DNA of 64,000 nucleotides from Poecilobothrus nobilitatus (lineage: Eukaryota; Arthropoda; Insecta; Diptera; Dolichopodidae), in NCBI GenBank assembly GCA_947095535.1, contig OX352772.1:163031162-163095161 (forward strand). Reading direction: 5' to 3'. The position numbers were made by a program, and so were the translations under genes. The notes under the pieces are model-generated. The model was not told where the DNA came from and made no database searches. It worked only from the letters and a program-made list of their open reading frames with translations. Below are positions 9,254 through 18,951 of the stretch, in pieces (the stretch's first letter is position 1; each line of letters starts with the position of its first letter).

Positions 9254-12216
9254 TCAATGTTTATATTTTACTAATCTATTTTTATGTACATTTTCTTCTC
9301 TATTATTTGAATTTATAATTTTTATATTAGAACCTTCTATACTTTTTATTACATATGGGCCCTTATATAAGGCATCCAATTTATGAGCATTTTCCTTTCT
9401 TAGTAAAACCTCGTCATTTACTTTAAAATCGTACCCTTTCACGTTTTGGTCGTATAATCTTTTGTTGTTTAATTTAGCTTTTTGTAGTAAGTATTGTGCG
9501 TTCTTGTTCATGACTTGTAGATTGTATTTAAGTTCCTTACTGTAATCGTCAAAGTTGTAAATTGGTTCAATTTTGCTGTTAAGAATAAATTCTGGTATTA
9601 ATGGTGTTTTACCAAAAACCAATTCAAATGGAGCGTATTTTTCTTGAAAGCTCGCATTTGGTGTTGAGTTATGACAATAAGTAAAGTATGGTAAGTAACT
9701 GTCCCAATTGTCTTTATTTTCGTTTATGTATGAACGTAAGTATTCGTTAAGAACTCTGTGATTTCTTTCTACAGTTCCTAAAGTTTCATGGTGGTACGCT
9801 GTAGAACACTTATGTTCAATATTTAACAACGAAAGAACTTCTCTCATTATTTGGTTCTTATATTCGGTTCCTCTATCTGTTAAAATGTTTTTCATAGGTC
9901 CGAATATCAGAACACAGTTCTCAACTATGGCTTTTGCAACTGTTTTAGCGTCTTTGTTGGGAATTGGTACTGTTATTAAAAATTTAGTCAGGTCACAAAT
10001 AATTGTTACTGCATATTGATTGTTATTTATTGTCCTTGGTAACGGTCCAATTGTATCAATTATTACTACGTCAAACGATTTTTGTGGGGTCTCTGTTAAT
10101 TGTAAAGGTTCTTTATGTTTCATTTTTGTCTTGTTTAGTTGACATTTTCTACAATTTCGTATAAATTTTGCTATGTCTTTTGCCATATTTTTCCAATAAT
10201 ATTTTGTTCTTAACTTGGCATATAGTCTTTTCTGTCCAACGTGTCCTCCAAATATAGGATCGTTGTGATATCGATTTAATATTTCATTTTTATCTAAGGT
10301 CTTTTCAACTGTTTTTGGTGTATTTATTATCGCGATTTTTAATTTGTTTAATACTCTATTACCTATTTCTTTAAATTCCTTTATGGTATGCTGAGTAAAT
10401 ATGATATCATTATTATCAATTTCTATTTCGTTTGTATTTAAATTATTAATTTTTTCTTCTAATCCGCGGAAAAATAACTCTAATGTTATTTTCTTTTTAG
10501 TTGTAAATTTACCTATCTCAAAACTAATTGCGCATTTTCGGTTTTTAAATATTTTACCTAGGATTTCCTTTTTATAATTCATTAATTTTATTTTTGGAGT
10601 TTTCCAATTCTTGAGTGCTTCATATATTTTAATATCCCTATTTTTAGTACAGTCTTCCTTAGAAGATTGTATTCTATCTTTACTATAGTTATTATCATTT
10701 TTATTTTCATTACTATTCTCATTATTGTTGTTGGACGATCTTGTTTGTACTCTCATTATTTGAGCCATTTCCTTATTTTCATGGGTAAATCGTAAATCTT
10801 TTATATTTATGCGTGATAACGCGTCAGCTACTACATTTAGTTTTCCTTTAATATACTCTACTGTAAAGTTATATTCTTCTAAGTCTAATCTCATTCGTGT
10901 TAGTTTGGATGATGGGTTTTTTAATGAAAACAAATAAGTTAGTGGTTTATGATCACTTTTTACTGTGAAATGTGTACCGTAAATATATGGTCTGTAGTGT
11001 GTAATTGCAAAATGGATTGCTGCTAACTCTTTTTCGATCGTGGACTTATTGGATTCCCCTTTTGTAAAAGATCTTGAGGCGAATGAAATTGGTAAATCCG
11101 TGCCATAGTTTTGAGTTAACGCAGCTCCTACGGCATCTTTTGATGCATCTACTACTAAGGTAAACTCTTTTGAAAAATCTGGATAATGTAAAATAGGTGG
11201 TTTTAATAATGAATTTTTTAACTTTTGAAAAGCCTTTTGACAATCTTCATTCCAAATAAAGGTTGCTTTTTTTCTAGTTAAAGCATTCAGTGGTTTAGCT
11301 ATGCCAGCGAAATTTGGAATAAATTTCCGATAATAATTTACGAAGGCTACGAAACGTCTAGTTTCGTCTTTATCTTTAGGTGTTGGATATTTGGTTATAA
11401 CGTCATATTTAGTGTCATCTGGAAATATACCTTGATCCGTACATTTATGACCTAAATATGTAACTTCTGATTTGAAAAATTTACACTTTTCCGGATTTAG
11501 TTTTAAATTATATTGTTGACATATTCCGAAAACAGATTTCAAATTCTTTAAATATGATTCTCTGAACACCCTGTTACTATTATATCATCCATATAAAGAA
11601 AACATTGTAAGGGTGTTGCACCTGCGAAAGCGAGTGACATCATTCTTGAAAATGAATTCGGTGAGACGTTAAGTCCGAATGGAAGAACTTTCCATCTATA
11701 GCTACCGGATTGCGTGCTAAAAGAAGTTATGTCTCTAGATTGTTCATCTAATGGTACTTGATGAAAACCAGAGTATAAATCCAATGTTGAGAAGAATTTA
11801 GTTCTACCTAAATTATCAAGAATATCTTCTATTCTTGGTAAAGGAAATTTATCAGCTATTAGTTTTTTATTAACCATCCTATAGTCAATACACATTCTCC
11901 ATTTATTTTTATTCCCTTTTTTCGGTACTAATATAATGGGGCTGTTATAGTTAGATTGACTAGGTTCAATCAATTTATTTTTGAGTAATTTATTAACTTG
12001 TTTATTTATTTCGTCCGTTTGCGTATGAGCTTGCCTGTAGTTTTTAATGTATACTGGATTATCATCCATAATCCTTAGTTTTTGTTTATAAAAATTGTTA
12101 ACAGACATAGGGTCTGTTTCTAATTGAAAAATATTGGAATACTCATCCCATAATTTAAGCAATTTGGGTAAGTATACTTTATTCGAATTATAAATTCGAA
12201 TGTTCTCATAGAACAT
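9254..12216 (-). pseudogene. pol: pol (RT, RNase H, integrase) of mdg1-like element, frameshifted (copy 1)
   Basis: Starts at the ATG at 12,216. The RT has WRMCIDYRMVNKK, FSTLDLYSGFHQ and FLYMDDIIVTG; RNase H has LVVDASKDAVGAAL and KSDHKPLTYL; integrase has an HHCC zinc region (HVGQKRL ... CRKC), catalytic D in VVIIDTIGPL, D in LTDRGTEY and E in LGTVERNHR. A one-base deletion near 11,550 (AAATATGATT here, AAATGATGATT in copy 2) splits the frame just after the YMDD motif. Otherwise it is nearly identical to the intact 987-codon copy 2. Confidence 0.93.
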
Positions 12217-12266
12217 AAAATGTTCTCATATTATTTTTATTGAAATTTTGTTTTAAATTTATTATT
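12181..12266 (-). other. Protease-pol junction with repeats (copy 1)
   Basis: The protease frame ends at 12,267 and the pol frame is closed by an in-frame TGA about 12 bases before its ATG at 12,216, so the two frames do not overlap. The junction has a 20-base tandem duplication (ATGAGAACATT twice), a small hairpin AGAACAT-TTT-ATGTTCT and a CGAATTTATAATTCG palindrome. Pol may be started by reinitiation or by another recoding route; the sequence alone does not decide. Confidence 0.6.
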
Positions 12267-12914
12267 TCAACACAACGGTAAGGTTTTTAGTTTGGTATCA
12301 GATGATATTATTTTATTTTCTGAATTTGTATTCATAACTCGCACAAAAGGGTTCTTAGAGGCCACTATTGTTCTAGGTATGAATACTCCTTCTGAAATTT
12401 CCTGGTCTAAGATTAGACATTCTTCTTCTGAGGGTAAGTAGAATTTCCTTACAACCTCTGAACGTGCCGGTAATACTATTGTTTGTGTATTAGGGCCGCT
12501 CAAAATTGGAATTTGTAATATATTACAATTTGTTTTCATTGTTATAGACATATTTTCATAGTCAATATTGCATTTATAAAATTTTATAAAGTCTTTACCG
12601 AGTATTCCATCTGATGGTATATCGAAATTGTCTGGTACAACGTGTAGTTCGCATGATAGTTCGAAATTTTGTACGTAAACTTTTGTATATACCGCACCCA
12701 ACGATTCAATATATGAATGAGTTATTCCTTTTATTTTTATTTTATTATTTTTATTTAGATTAAAATTGTTGTTAATAGATGAGATTTTTATTAACGAAAT
12801 GTCTGCCTGAGTGTCTATTAGAAAATTTAATTTTGCTTTATTTAATTTAGTGAATATTGAAATGTAGTCTGACAAATTAAGATTTAACGTATAGATATTT
12901 TTTAATTGAGCCAT
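12267..12914 (-). CDS. Protease-region ORF of mdg1-like element (copy 1)
   Basis: 215 codons. LNFLIDTQADISLIK near residues 30-45 occupies the place of the retropepsin active site, but with DTQ instead of DTG. SDGILGKDFIKFYKC near residue 105 matches the second conserved block of Gypsy proteases. The C-terminal half resembles the linker before Gypsy RT. The ATG directly follows the gag TAA in the same frame, so it may be made by readthrough or reinitiation. The identical DTQ in copy 2 argues against a recent error. Confidence 0.8.
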   Translation of the reverse strand: MAQLKNIYTLNLNLSDYISIFTKLNKAKLNFLIDTQADISLIKISSINNNFNLNKNNKIKIKGITHSYIESLGAVYTKVYVQNFELSCELHVVPDNFDIPSDGILGKDFIKFYKCNIDYENMSITMKTNCNILQIPILSGPNTQTIVLPARSEVVRKFYLPSEEECLILDQEISEGVFIPRTIVASKNPFVRVMNTNSENKIISSDTKLKTLPLC

Positions 12915-13922
12915 TTACTCTTCTAATTCTAGTACTTCTGCCCCCCTCTGCCCATGCCATTGAGGGGCTGTAGTGTTTTCCATATACCTAACACTACCAT
13001 AGTTTCTATTATTGTTTCTATTGTTATTATTTCTATTTTGTTGGTTGTTAGATTGTTGGTTATTATTAAAATTGTTATTAAATTTATTGTTACGGAAATT
13101 GCTATTTCTATTTTTATTAAAGTTATTATTACTTCTATATTTATTTTTATTAGAATTGTTATAATTATTATTATTACTAGGTCTATAATTAAAATTATTA
13201 CTAAAATTTTTATTCCTAAAATTACGATTTAACGGTCTTGAATTAAATGATAGAACCTGTTTTTCTTTGTTTTCTGTATTAGTTTCTACTATAAATTTAG
13301 CAACGACTTCTTTAGGATCTTCAAATTTTGAAGATGCTAACACTGATTTTACCAAATCAGACCTTGCTGAGGCTCTACACATATCAATTGTTTTTTCAAC
13401 TGATAGTTCGACTGCCTTAGTGTTACTTATCCCTTCCATTACTAAGGAGCTTCGAAACATTTCAGCTAAATCTTCAGCCTGTTTTGCAAAATCTTGTATT
13501 GCGACTCTATCGGCTTTTAGCGCTTGCATCCTACCCTCTATGATTTTTGAATTATCTGTTTTAATTTTTTGTCTTAGAGTTTCTATTATTTTGTCTGAGT
13601 TTTCTTCGTCGGTGATTAACTCTCGTGCTTTGCCTTCTAGTTTTGACAATATAATAGATTTTAGGATTACTTTCAGAGGTGTTGTTGTTGCCAATTCTTC
13701 TAACAATTTTACAGAATCTATAAATGATTGTAAACTAAGCGGGTCACCATTATAATTTTTGTTTATGGTGCACGACGCTAATTTTAAAAACTCAACTGAT
13801 GAGAGGGCCATTGCTTTTTTTATTGATTTCTCACTTTCAGAATCAGTATTGGTATCAGAGTCAGATTTTTCTAACTTCACTAAATGAAACACATTGTTTG
13901 GTATTGTGTATTCAAAATTCAA
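12915..13922 (-). CDS. gag: gag of mdg1-like element (copy 1)
   Basis: An open frame of 335 codons from a TTG at 13,922. The first ATG is at 13,811 (MALSSVEFLKLASC), giving about 298 residues and a more likely start. Residues about 60-240 form a helical, charged capsid-like domain (LQSFIDSVKLLEEL, FAKQAEDLAEMF). The C-terminal third is an Asn/Arg/Phe-rich low-complexity tail probably replacing a zinc-knuckle nucleocapsid; no CCHC is present. Two residues differ from copy 2 (FRSSL and ELSVE versus FRRSL and ELLVE). Confidence 0.85.
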   Translation of the reverse strand: MNFEYTIPNNVFHLVKLEKSDSDTNTDSESEKSIKKAMALSSVEFLKLASCTINKNYNGDPLSLQSFIDSVKLLEELATTTPLKVILKSIILSKLEGKARELITDEENSDKIIETLRQKIKTDNSKIIEGRMQALKADRVAIQDFAKQAEDLAEMFRSSLVMEGISNTKAVELSVEKTIDMCRASARSDLVKSVLASSKFEDPKEVVAKFIVETNTENKEKQVLSFNSRPLNRNFRNKNFSNNFNYRPSNNNNYNNSNKNKYRSNNNFNKNRNSNFRNNKFNNNFNNNQQSNNQQNRNNNNRNNNRNYGSVRYMENTTAPQWHGQRGAEVLELEE

Positions 13923-13972
13923 TATTTTGTATACCCTTCTTATTCTATCTCTTGCGAAATGAAAATGTTCTA

Positions 13973-14158
13973 TTAGTTTTCTTTTTTGTCAGTTTTAACC
14001 CACAATGTTTGTAATGTTTTTATTAAATTATTATAACTTTTTGTGATTTTGATTTTGTTTTTATTCAATATAAATGGATTCTTTGACCTGTTCTGTTTTA
14101 ATATTGTCTGTGTGGTTTTCAAAAAGTCCTTCTTAACTCCTATAAGTTCTTTACACAT
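13973..14158 (-). CDS. Small basic leader ORF of mdg1-like element (copy 1)
   Basis: 61 residues, lysine- and asparagine-rich, no recognised domain (MCKELIGVKKDFLKTTQTIL). It lies just upstream of gag in another frame and is identical in copy 2. It could be an independent small frame or a remnant of an extended gag start. Confidence 0.4.
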   Translation of the reverse strand: MCKELIGVKKDFLKTTQTILKQNRSKNPFILNKNKIKITKSYNNLIKTLQTLWVKTDKKEN

Positions 14159-14515
14159 ATATTTTATTTTAGTAAGTGAGAGATTCAGATAGTCAAATGC
14201 TCAAAAAATTATATACAACCATAAAAAAAAATTTTCTTTTTAGTTTATAAGAATTTTTAATTTAAATTTTTAATCGTATTTTTTCTTTTCTTTCTCTTTT
14301 CTTTTTGAAACTAATTATAATAAGTAATTAATCATAATAAGTAATAAGTATTTAATCAATTATATTAAGTAATATTTTTTTTTTTTTTTTTTTTTGCTTA
14401 ATTTTTATTTTTATTGTCTAATATTTTTATCAAAACATATTGTTTTACCTTAAAAATGAAATAAATAATAAAAAAAAACTTTATAGACGTAAATAATGTT
14501 TTCACTTATCTTTTT

Positions 14516-14725
14516 TCATTCGATTTGTGGTGCTCGTGTCTGGTATTTGCGTTTCATATGTTTCCTTATGCTGTTGTAGATTATCATGATGATTTCCAAA
14601 ACTTTGATGACTGCGATTATCAATATCAATAATTTGATGTCTTCATGGTTCTCTTGCAGGGTTTCTACTATAACGGTATTTGTTATTTCACCGGTATTTT
14701 CTATTGATGAGCTTTTACTGCCCAT
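14516..14725 (-). CDS. Small N-myristoylated-type single-span membrane protein, mdg1-like leader (copy 1)
   Basis: 69 residues. It starts MGSKSSSIENTG, a good N-myristoylation context (Gly2, Ser/Lys following). A hydrophobic helix follows (IKLLILIIAVIKVLEIIMII), then a basic tail (RKHMKRKYQTRAPQ). A protein of this design, encoded before gag, is in my recollection found in other 412/mdg1-group elements. It is kept open in both copies (one difference, R versus Q near the end). Confidence 0.65.
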   Translation of the reverse strand: MGSKSSSIENTGEITNTVIVETLQENHEDIKLLILIIAVIKVLEIIMIIYNSIRKHMKRKYQTRAPQIE

Positions 14726-14807
14726 TTTAGCACTGTTTCTTTCTTTTAGTCTTTGAAAGAGATTAAAAAAAATTGTTTTTTTTTTTTTTTTTTGATTTAC
14801 TTTTATT

Positions 14808-15047
14808 TTAATTTGTTATTGTTAAGATCTTCTCTTTATTGAAGGTTACCTTTAGCACATAACCTTCTATGTTAGATAGCTCTATAAATTCCTCCCTTGA
14901 AATTTCCACCCATGTATAGCATAATACCTCACATTGGGTTTCTCTAACGTATTTTACTATATCTCGTTTGTCTGTGAATTTAAATAAACCTTCATCTGTG
15001 ATAACTGGTATTTTTTTGTGATATCTTATTGTTTTTATTTTAGTCAT
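14808..15047 (-). CDS. 79-residue leader ORF of mdg1-like element (copy 1)
   Basis: MTKIKTIRYHKKIPVITDEG begins a soluble-looking protein with TWVEISREEFIELSNIEGY in the middle. It is the first frame after the primer site region and lies before the membrane-protein frame. Similar short frames occur, from memory, in related elements; the function is not known to me. It is identical in the two copies of the window. Confidence 0.6.
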   Translation of the reverse strand: MTKIKTIRYHKKIPVITDEGLFKFTDKRDIVKYVRETQCEVLCYTWVEISREEFIELSNIEGYVLKVTFNKEKILTITN

Positions 15048-15437
15048 TTTTATATTATTAAAAAAAATTTTATATTCGAATTATTATTTCATATTTAGTA
15101 ACAACACAGAAAAAAAAATTTTTTTTTTTATTTATTTTTACACCCATTTTTAGGGTATTTATATATATATATATTTTTTTTTTTTTTACTTTATTTTATT
15201 TTTTCATTTTTTTTTTTTCTTTACGAAGCTCATCAGTTTCTAATTTCTCTAATATATTTCACTTTTAAAAGTTTCACATTTGGTTTTGATTTCCAAGTTT
15301 CAATGTATATATAGCTTTAATCATTTTAAATTTACTCAATTTGGTTTTGGTCAAAATTTCACTAATTTTTAATTTTATTTATTAAGGTTTTAAGTTTTTA
15401 ATTCACTAATTTAATAATCTTTTATACCGAACGCGAA
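15048..15437 (-). other. 5' leader of mdg1-like element, no gene (copy 1)
   Basis: A+T-rich with long poly-T runs on the plus strand. No frame or structure is recognised. Confidence 0.5.
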
Positions 15438-15454
15438 AACTGCCACGGTCGCCA
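15438..15454 (-). promoter_or_regulatory. Primer binding site, tRNA-Arg type (copy 1)
   Basis: The minus strand reads TGGCGACCGTGGCAGTT immediately after the LTR end. TGGCGACCGTG complements the 3' end of insect tRNA-Arg (acceptor stem GACCGTG), the primer of the 412/mdg1 group. Confidence 0.9.
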
Positions 15455-15974
15455 TATAATGATTATTCTCGAGTTTTAAATAAAAGACCTTCATGATTTA
15501 CTTTCTACTTGATACTCTCTTTATTAAACTTAATTTGGCTATTTATAAACTTAAAACTAACGCTACTAATACTAATTAACTTTTTTGTTATTCTTATTAT
15601 CAAATTGTGCAATATCAGTATATACATATAAATTTGGTAATTAATATCATTTGCATTCCTTATCGATAATTATGGTATTAATGCATATCACAATTATTAT
15701 TGCATTCCTTTGGGTCATTGCCTTCCTGAAGTATATGGAATGTGATAGATGATGATTAATCATTATGATCATTCTAAGTATTGCATACAAGAGACGATTG
15801 GCAATGATTAATCATCATCTTATCATGTATTGGATTCATATTTCTCAAAGCGGTAAGTCGTTCAATGTACTTAGGTATATTACTCAAGTTATCAAAGGAA
15901 TTATAAATTAAATGGGCAATCCACTATGACATACTTTATACCCATGCGATAAGTATTATATAATTTATACTACA
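15455..15974 (-). repeat. 5' LTR of mdg1-like element (copy 1)
   Basis: 520 bp, matching 8,222-8,741 at all but four positions. It is followed on the plus strand by the ATAC target duplication at 15,975-15,978. Confidence 0.93.
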
Positions 15975-15978
15975 ATAC

Positions 15979-17271
15979 GAACGTAAATTTATAATAAAAA
16001 CAGACCATAGGCCACTTGTCTGGTTAAATGGGTTAAAAGAACCAAACTATAAATTACAAAGGTGGAGGATAAAACTAAGTGAATTTAATTTTGATATTGA
16101 GTACGTGAAAGGCAAAGAGAACCAATTAGCGGATTACCTATCAAGAATAGAAAAAAAAATATATAAAAAGACTCTAATATCTATTTAATTTAATAAAAAG
16201 GGTCGTAAAAGATAAAGGCTTATTTTGTATTTATTGCGACGATATATCTCTGTTTGTAAAATTCCAAGATTTCTATGTACAATATTTCAGTAATAACAAA
16301 AACTTAAAAATTTTAAAATTTTCTCTTAAACTTACCAATATTACAGATAGAAATGAAATTTCGAAATTTAAAAAAAAAGAACACTTACTAAGAACCATAG
16401 AAGAATAACAGAAGTGTTCAACGAATTAAAAAACAAATACTACTTTCCACGTCTTTTAATTGAAATAAATAAAATTATAAATAATTGCGAACGCTGTAGT
16501 ATTGCTAAACATGACAGAAAACCTATCAAAATTCCTTTTAAATTAACCGATACACCAAAGCATTTCAAAGATATCGTGCATATGGTACCCAGAAAGAAAT
16601 AAACTCTTTTTAACAACAATAGACAAATTTTCAAAATATGTTACCGTTCAAAAACTGAACGATCGCAATTCGATTTCAGTTTTAGAATGTGTCAAACAAA
16701 GAACTCAGTTTTTAGGTAAAATGAATAAATTAATATCAGACGGTGAACGATGTATAATTCATAGTGCTGTCGAACTATTTTTAAAAGAAAATAGTATTGA
16801 ATTTTATCAATCTACAGCAGGGTCAAAAACCGGGAATAGTGATATCGAAACGCTTCATGGTACTCTTAACGAGCATTTAAGAGTGATGAATGCCGATAAT
16901 AATAAAGACGATCTTGATAATCGTCTCTTTAAAATAGTAAACTTTTATAATAATACAATCCATAGTTTCACAAAACTGAAACTGATGGATTTGTTAACTA
17001 AAAGTCTCGATAAAAACGAATTCAAAATCTAAAACTAAAATTCGAAGAAACAAAATCCAATCAATTAGAAAAAAACAATAGAAATAGAAGTCAAAATTTT
17101 ACTCTTTCAAAAAACATTATGAAAAATAGAAAAATAGCGAAAAACACCACAAAATATAAGAAACTCAAAACATTTTCAAAACATAACGACTATACTTATG
17201 ACAAAAGCAATAACAGAAACACCAAGTACTACCAAACCCAATTAAAACGAAAATATAATTACACAAAATAA
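15979..17271 (+). pseudogene. pol: RNase H end and integrase of plus-strand Gypsy, broken (copy 1)
   Basis: Immediately after the target duplication the frame reads [16 protein letters not shown] and [16 protein letters not shown], the C-terminal part of Gypsy RNase H. Integrase follows with FPRLLIEINKIINNCERCS (zinc region CxxC), a degraded catalytic core (ISDGERCIIHS, SDIETLHGTLNEH) and a basic C-terminal tail ending about 17,271. Stops and frameshifts near 16,190, 16,400, 16,600 and 17,032 break it. Copy 2 has the same lesions. Confidence 0.88.
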
Positions 17272-17636
17272 ATTATTACATAACTCAATGCTTTTAAATA
17301 AAATAAAACCTTTTACAATCTTACGACAAATTCAAACTTCCACTAAATTTGCTAATCAGAATAAATAATTTTTAATAATACACATCAACACTACCTTAAT
17401 CTTGACCTACATCAATAAATGTGTTAAAGTAAGTTCAAAAACAAGAAAATAAAGAAAAAAATAAAAAGTACTGTAATTTTAAATTAAATGAACTAAAATT
17501 TTAAAATGAAATTCTAAACCTTTAACGAAATTCGTTTTTATAAAACAAAAAAATAAACAAGAAAGAAGAAAAAATATTTTGCTAGCTTTTATCATATTTA
17601 GAATTGTGTCATACACACTGAATTAAATAATTTCTT
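17272..17636. other. 3' region of plus-strand Gypsy, no gene (copy 1)
   Basis: A+T-rich, no open frame of note. In copy 2 the same region runs into the mini-me-like element and then the Gypsy 3' end; no env-like frame is visible. Confidence 0.5.
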
Positions 17637-18105
17637 TATACCCGTATGAACTATGTTCAAGGGTATAATAAATTTGCCATTACGTTTGTGACACCTTAAA
17701 AGAGTCGAGCTAGATATAGTGTCAAAGGTATGGATCGGCTCAGAGTCAAATTCTAAGTTGATTAAGCCATGTACGTCCGTCCGTCCGCACGATAACTCAA
17801 AAAATAAAGGAGCTAGGAGGCTGATTTTTTTTTTACGTTAGTTTTGCAAAATTGTTAGTTAAACTAATTTAAATCCAAACTTAATTGTTAGTTAATTTAA
17901 ATCCAACCTTTTCGGTCGACGGGTTCGAGTAGCTGCCATACAACTTCTTTCTTTAAATAGTAATAACTCAGTATCTATTCAAGCTAGGTTTCTGAAGTTT
18001 TGCAAATGATGATCAAGTTTTATGGCAATAACTTCTTTATTTACAACAATAGCTATGAGGTTTCGAGTCAACTTTTTCATATATTTTTATTAGAAAACTA
18101 CTTTT
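17637..18105 (+). repeat. Hybrid mini-me-like element at the duplication junction
   Basis: The left part (17,637 to about 17,820) is nearly identical to 37,857-38,040: TATACCCGTATGAACTATG, then a GTCC microsatellite (CGTCCGTCCGTCC) at about 17,774. From about 17,825 it is only a diverged relative (shared GTAGCTGCCATACAACTTCTTTC, CAAGCTAG-like), without the right inverted repeat seen in copy 2. The change from identical to diverged within one element marks a recombination breakpoint. Confidence 0.75.
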
Positions 18106-18840
18106 TCGAAATAAAGCTAATATAAATTTAATAAAACATTGTTTATGAAAATCGCAATTAATCTATGGAATCACCTGATGTCACACAAAAATTTGAAAAG
18201 TTCCATTCTTCATATAAATATGAAAAATAAAAAATCCCTTGTTTAAATATAAAAAATCTAATAAAAATGTTTTATTTTAACTAAAGGAATTCCCTTACGT
18301 CATTTTGGTCTTTTAAAAATTTTTAATTTTCTTATCAACATAATCCCACAATTAAAAAAGAAACAAAATCATGCTTCAAAAAAATATTTTATTTTCTTAT
18401 CAGCATAATTCATTAAAGTTTAAGTGTGACCGCAGAAAAAATTTTTCATTTCTACAATTTAAAACAAAAATGTTCTTTTATCTCTGACGTCACTTCCTGG
18501 TCTAGAACCGGCCTAGTATACCTACTGAGGAATTACTAAAATTTATCCACTACCAATGGAATCAAACCTTGAAGATCTTCAAAGCGCTTCAACGGCCGAG
18601 AGGATGTTCAGATTCAATCTGAACAATTACAGATTTAAAACTAGATTAAAAAAAAAATGTTAATCAATTTAAGTTAAATTTTAATTTGAATTTTAAAAAA
18701 CTAGAAAAAAAAAAGTTTTTGAACCAAAATTTAAAATAAATTGAAATAAAAAATATCTACTTTTAAATTGTTAACTCAAAATTCATCACATTGCAATTCA
18801 AATTTCGAAACACGAGTAATATATAACTTTATAGTATATA
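18106..18840. other. Non-duplicated interval, no gene
   Basis: Sequence left of the mariner-type element and unique to this place in the window. A+T rich, with a less A+T-rich patch at 18,485-18,620 (CTGGTCTAGAACCGGCC, CAAAGCGCTTCAACGGCC). No coding frame or known repeat was recognised. Confidence 0.5.
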
Positions 18841-18950
18841 GTTTGTAAACTTTATAGTTTTAACTTTTACTTACTCAAGTACTTTTATATTAATCAAGGT
18901 TAACTGATTCAAAGTTCAAAAACATTGTTAATACTTAAAGTTTACAAACT
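18841..18950 (-). repeat. Inverted fragment of the plus-strand Gypsy LTR start
   Basis: 18,878-18,950 is the reverse complement of the first ~75 bases of the LTR (TTGATTAATATAAAAGTAC ... GTTTGTAAACTTTAAGTATT). At 18,841-18,864 a short piece in the other orientation (GTTTGTAAACTTTATAG) repeats the LTR start, so the stretch can fold back. It touches the left end of the mariner-type element. Confidence 0.7.
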
Positions 18951-18951
18951 A

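Larger units (their letters stand above)
8222..15974 (-). mobile_element. 412/mdg1-like Gypsy LTR retrotransposon (copy 1)
   Basis: Complete 7.75-kb element on the minus strand: LTRs at both ends, tRNA-Arg primer site, three small leader frames, gag, protease, pol, and a polypurine tract beside the 3' LTR. It sits inside the RNase H of the plus-strand Gypsy element with ATAC target duplications. The LTRs differ at four of 520 positions. Pol has a one-base deletion, so this copy is defective. Confidence 0.93.
1..17820 (+). repeat. Large direct duplication, copy 1
   Basis: Position 1 matches position 19,854 and the match runs to about 17,820 (about 38,040 in copy 2), with every nested element in the same order. 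By eye the copies are about 99% identical. The offset changes in steps: 19,853 at the start, 19,877-19,880 after an extra 24-bp unit in the copy 2 LTR, about 20,214 after a 334-bp deletion in the copy 1 LINE, then 20,218-20,220. Copy 1 began left of the window, because its mariner-type element is cut by the window edge. Confidence 0.95.

Noticed and set aside
13267..13755. 162-codon plus-strand frame inside gag (also 33,486-33,974)
   Set aside because: Antisense shadow of the gag coding sequence; Ser/Ile-rich with no family resemblance.
17272..17636. Possible env gene of the plus-strand Gypsy (with 38,285-38,818)
   Set aside because: No frame with signal peptide, furin-like site or membrane anchor was found between integrase and the 3' LTR.
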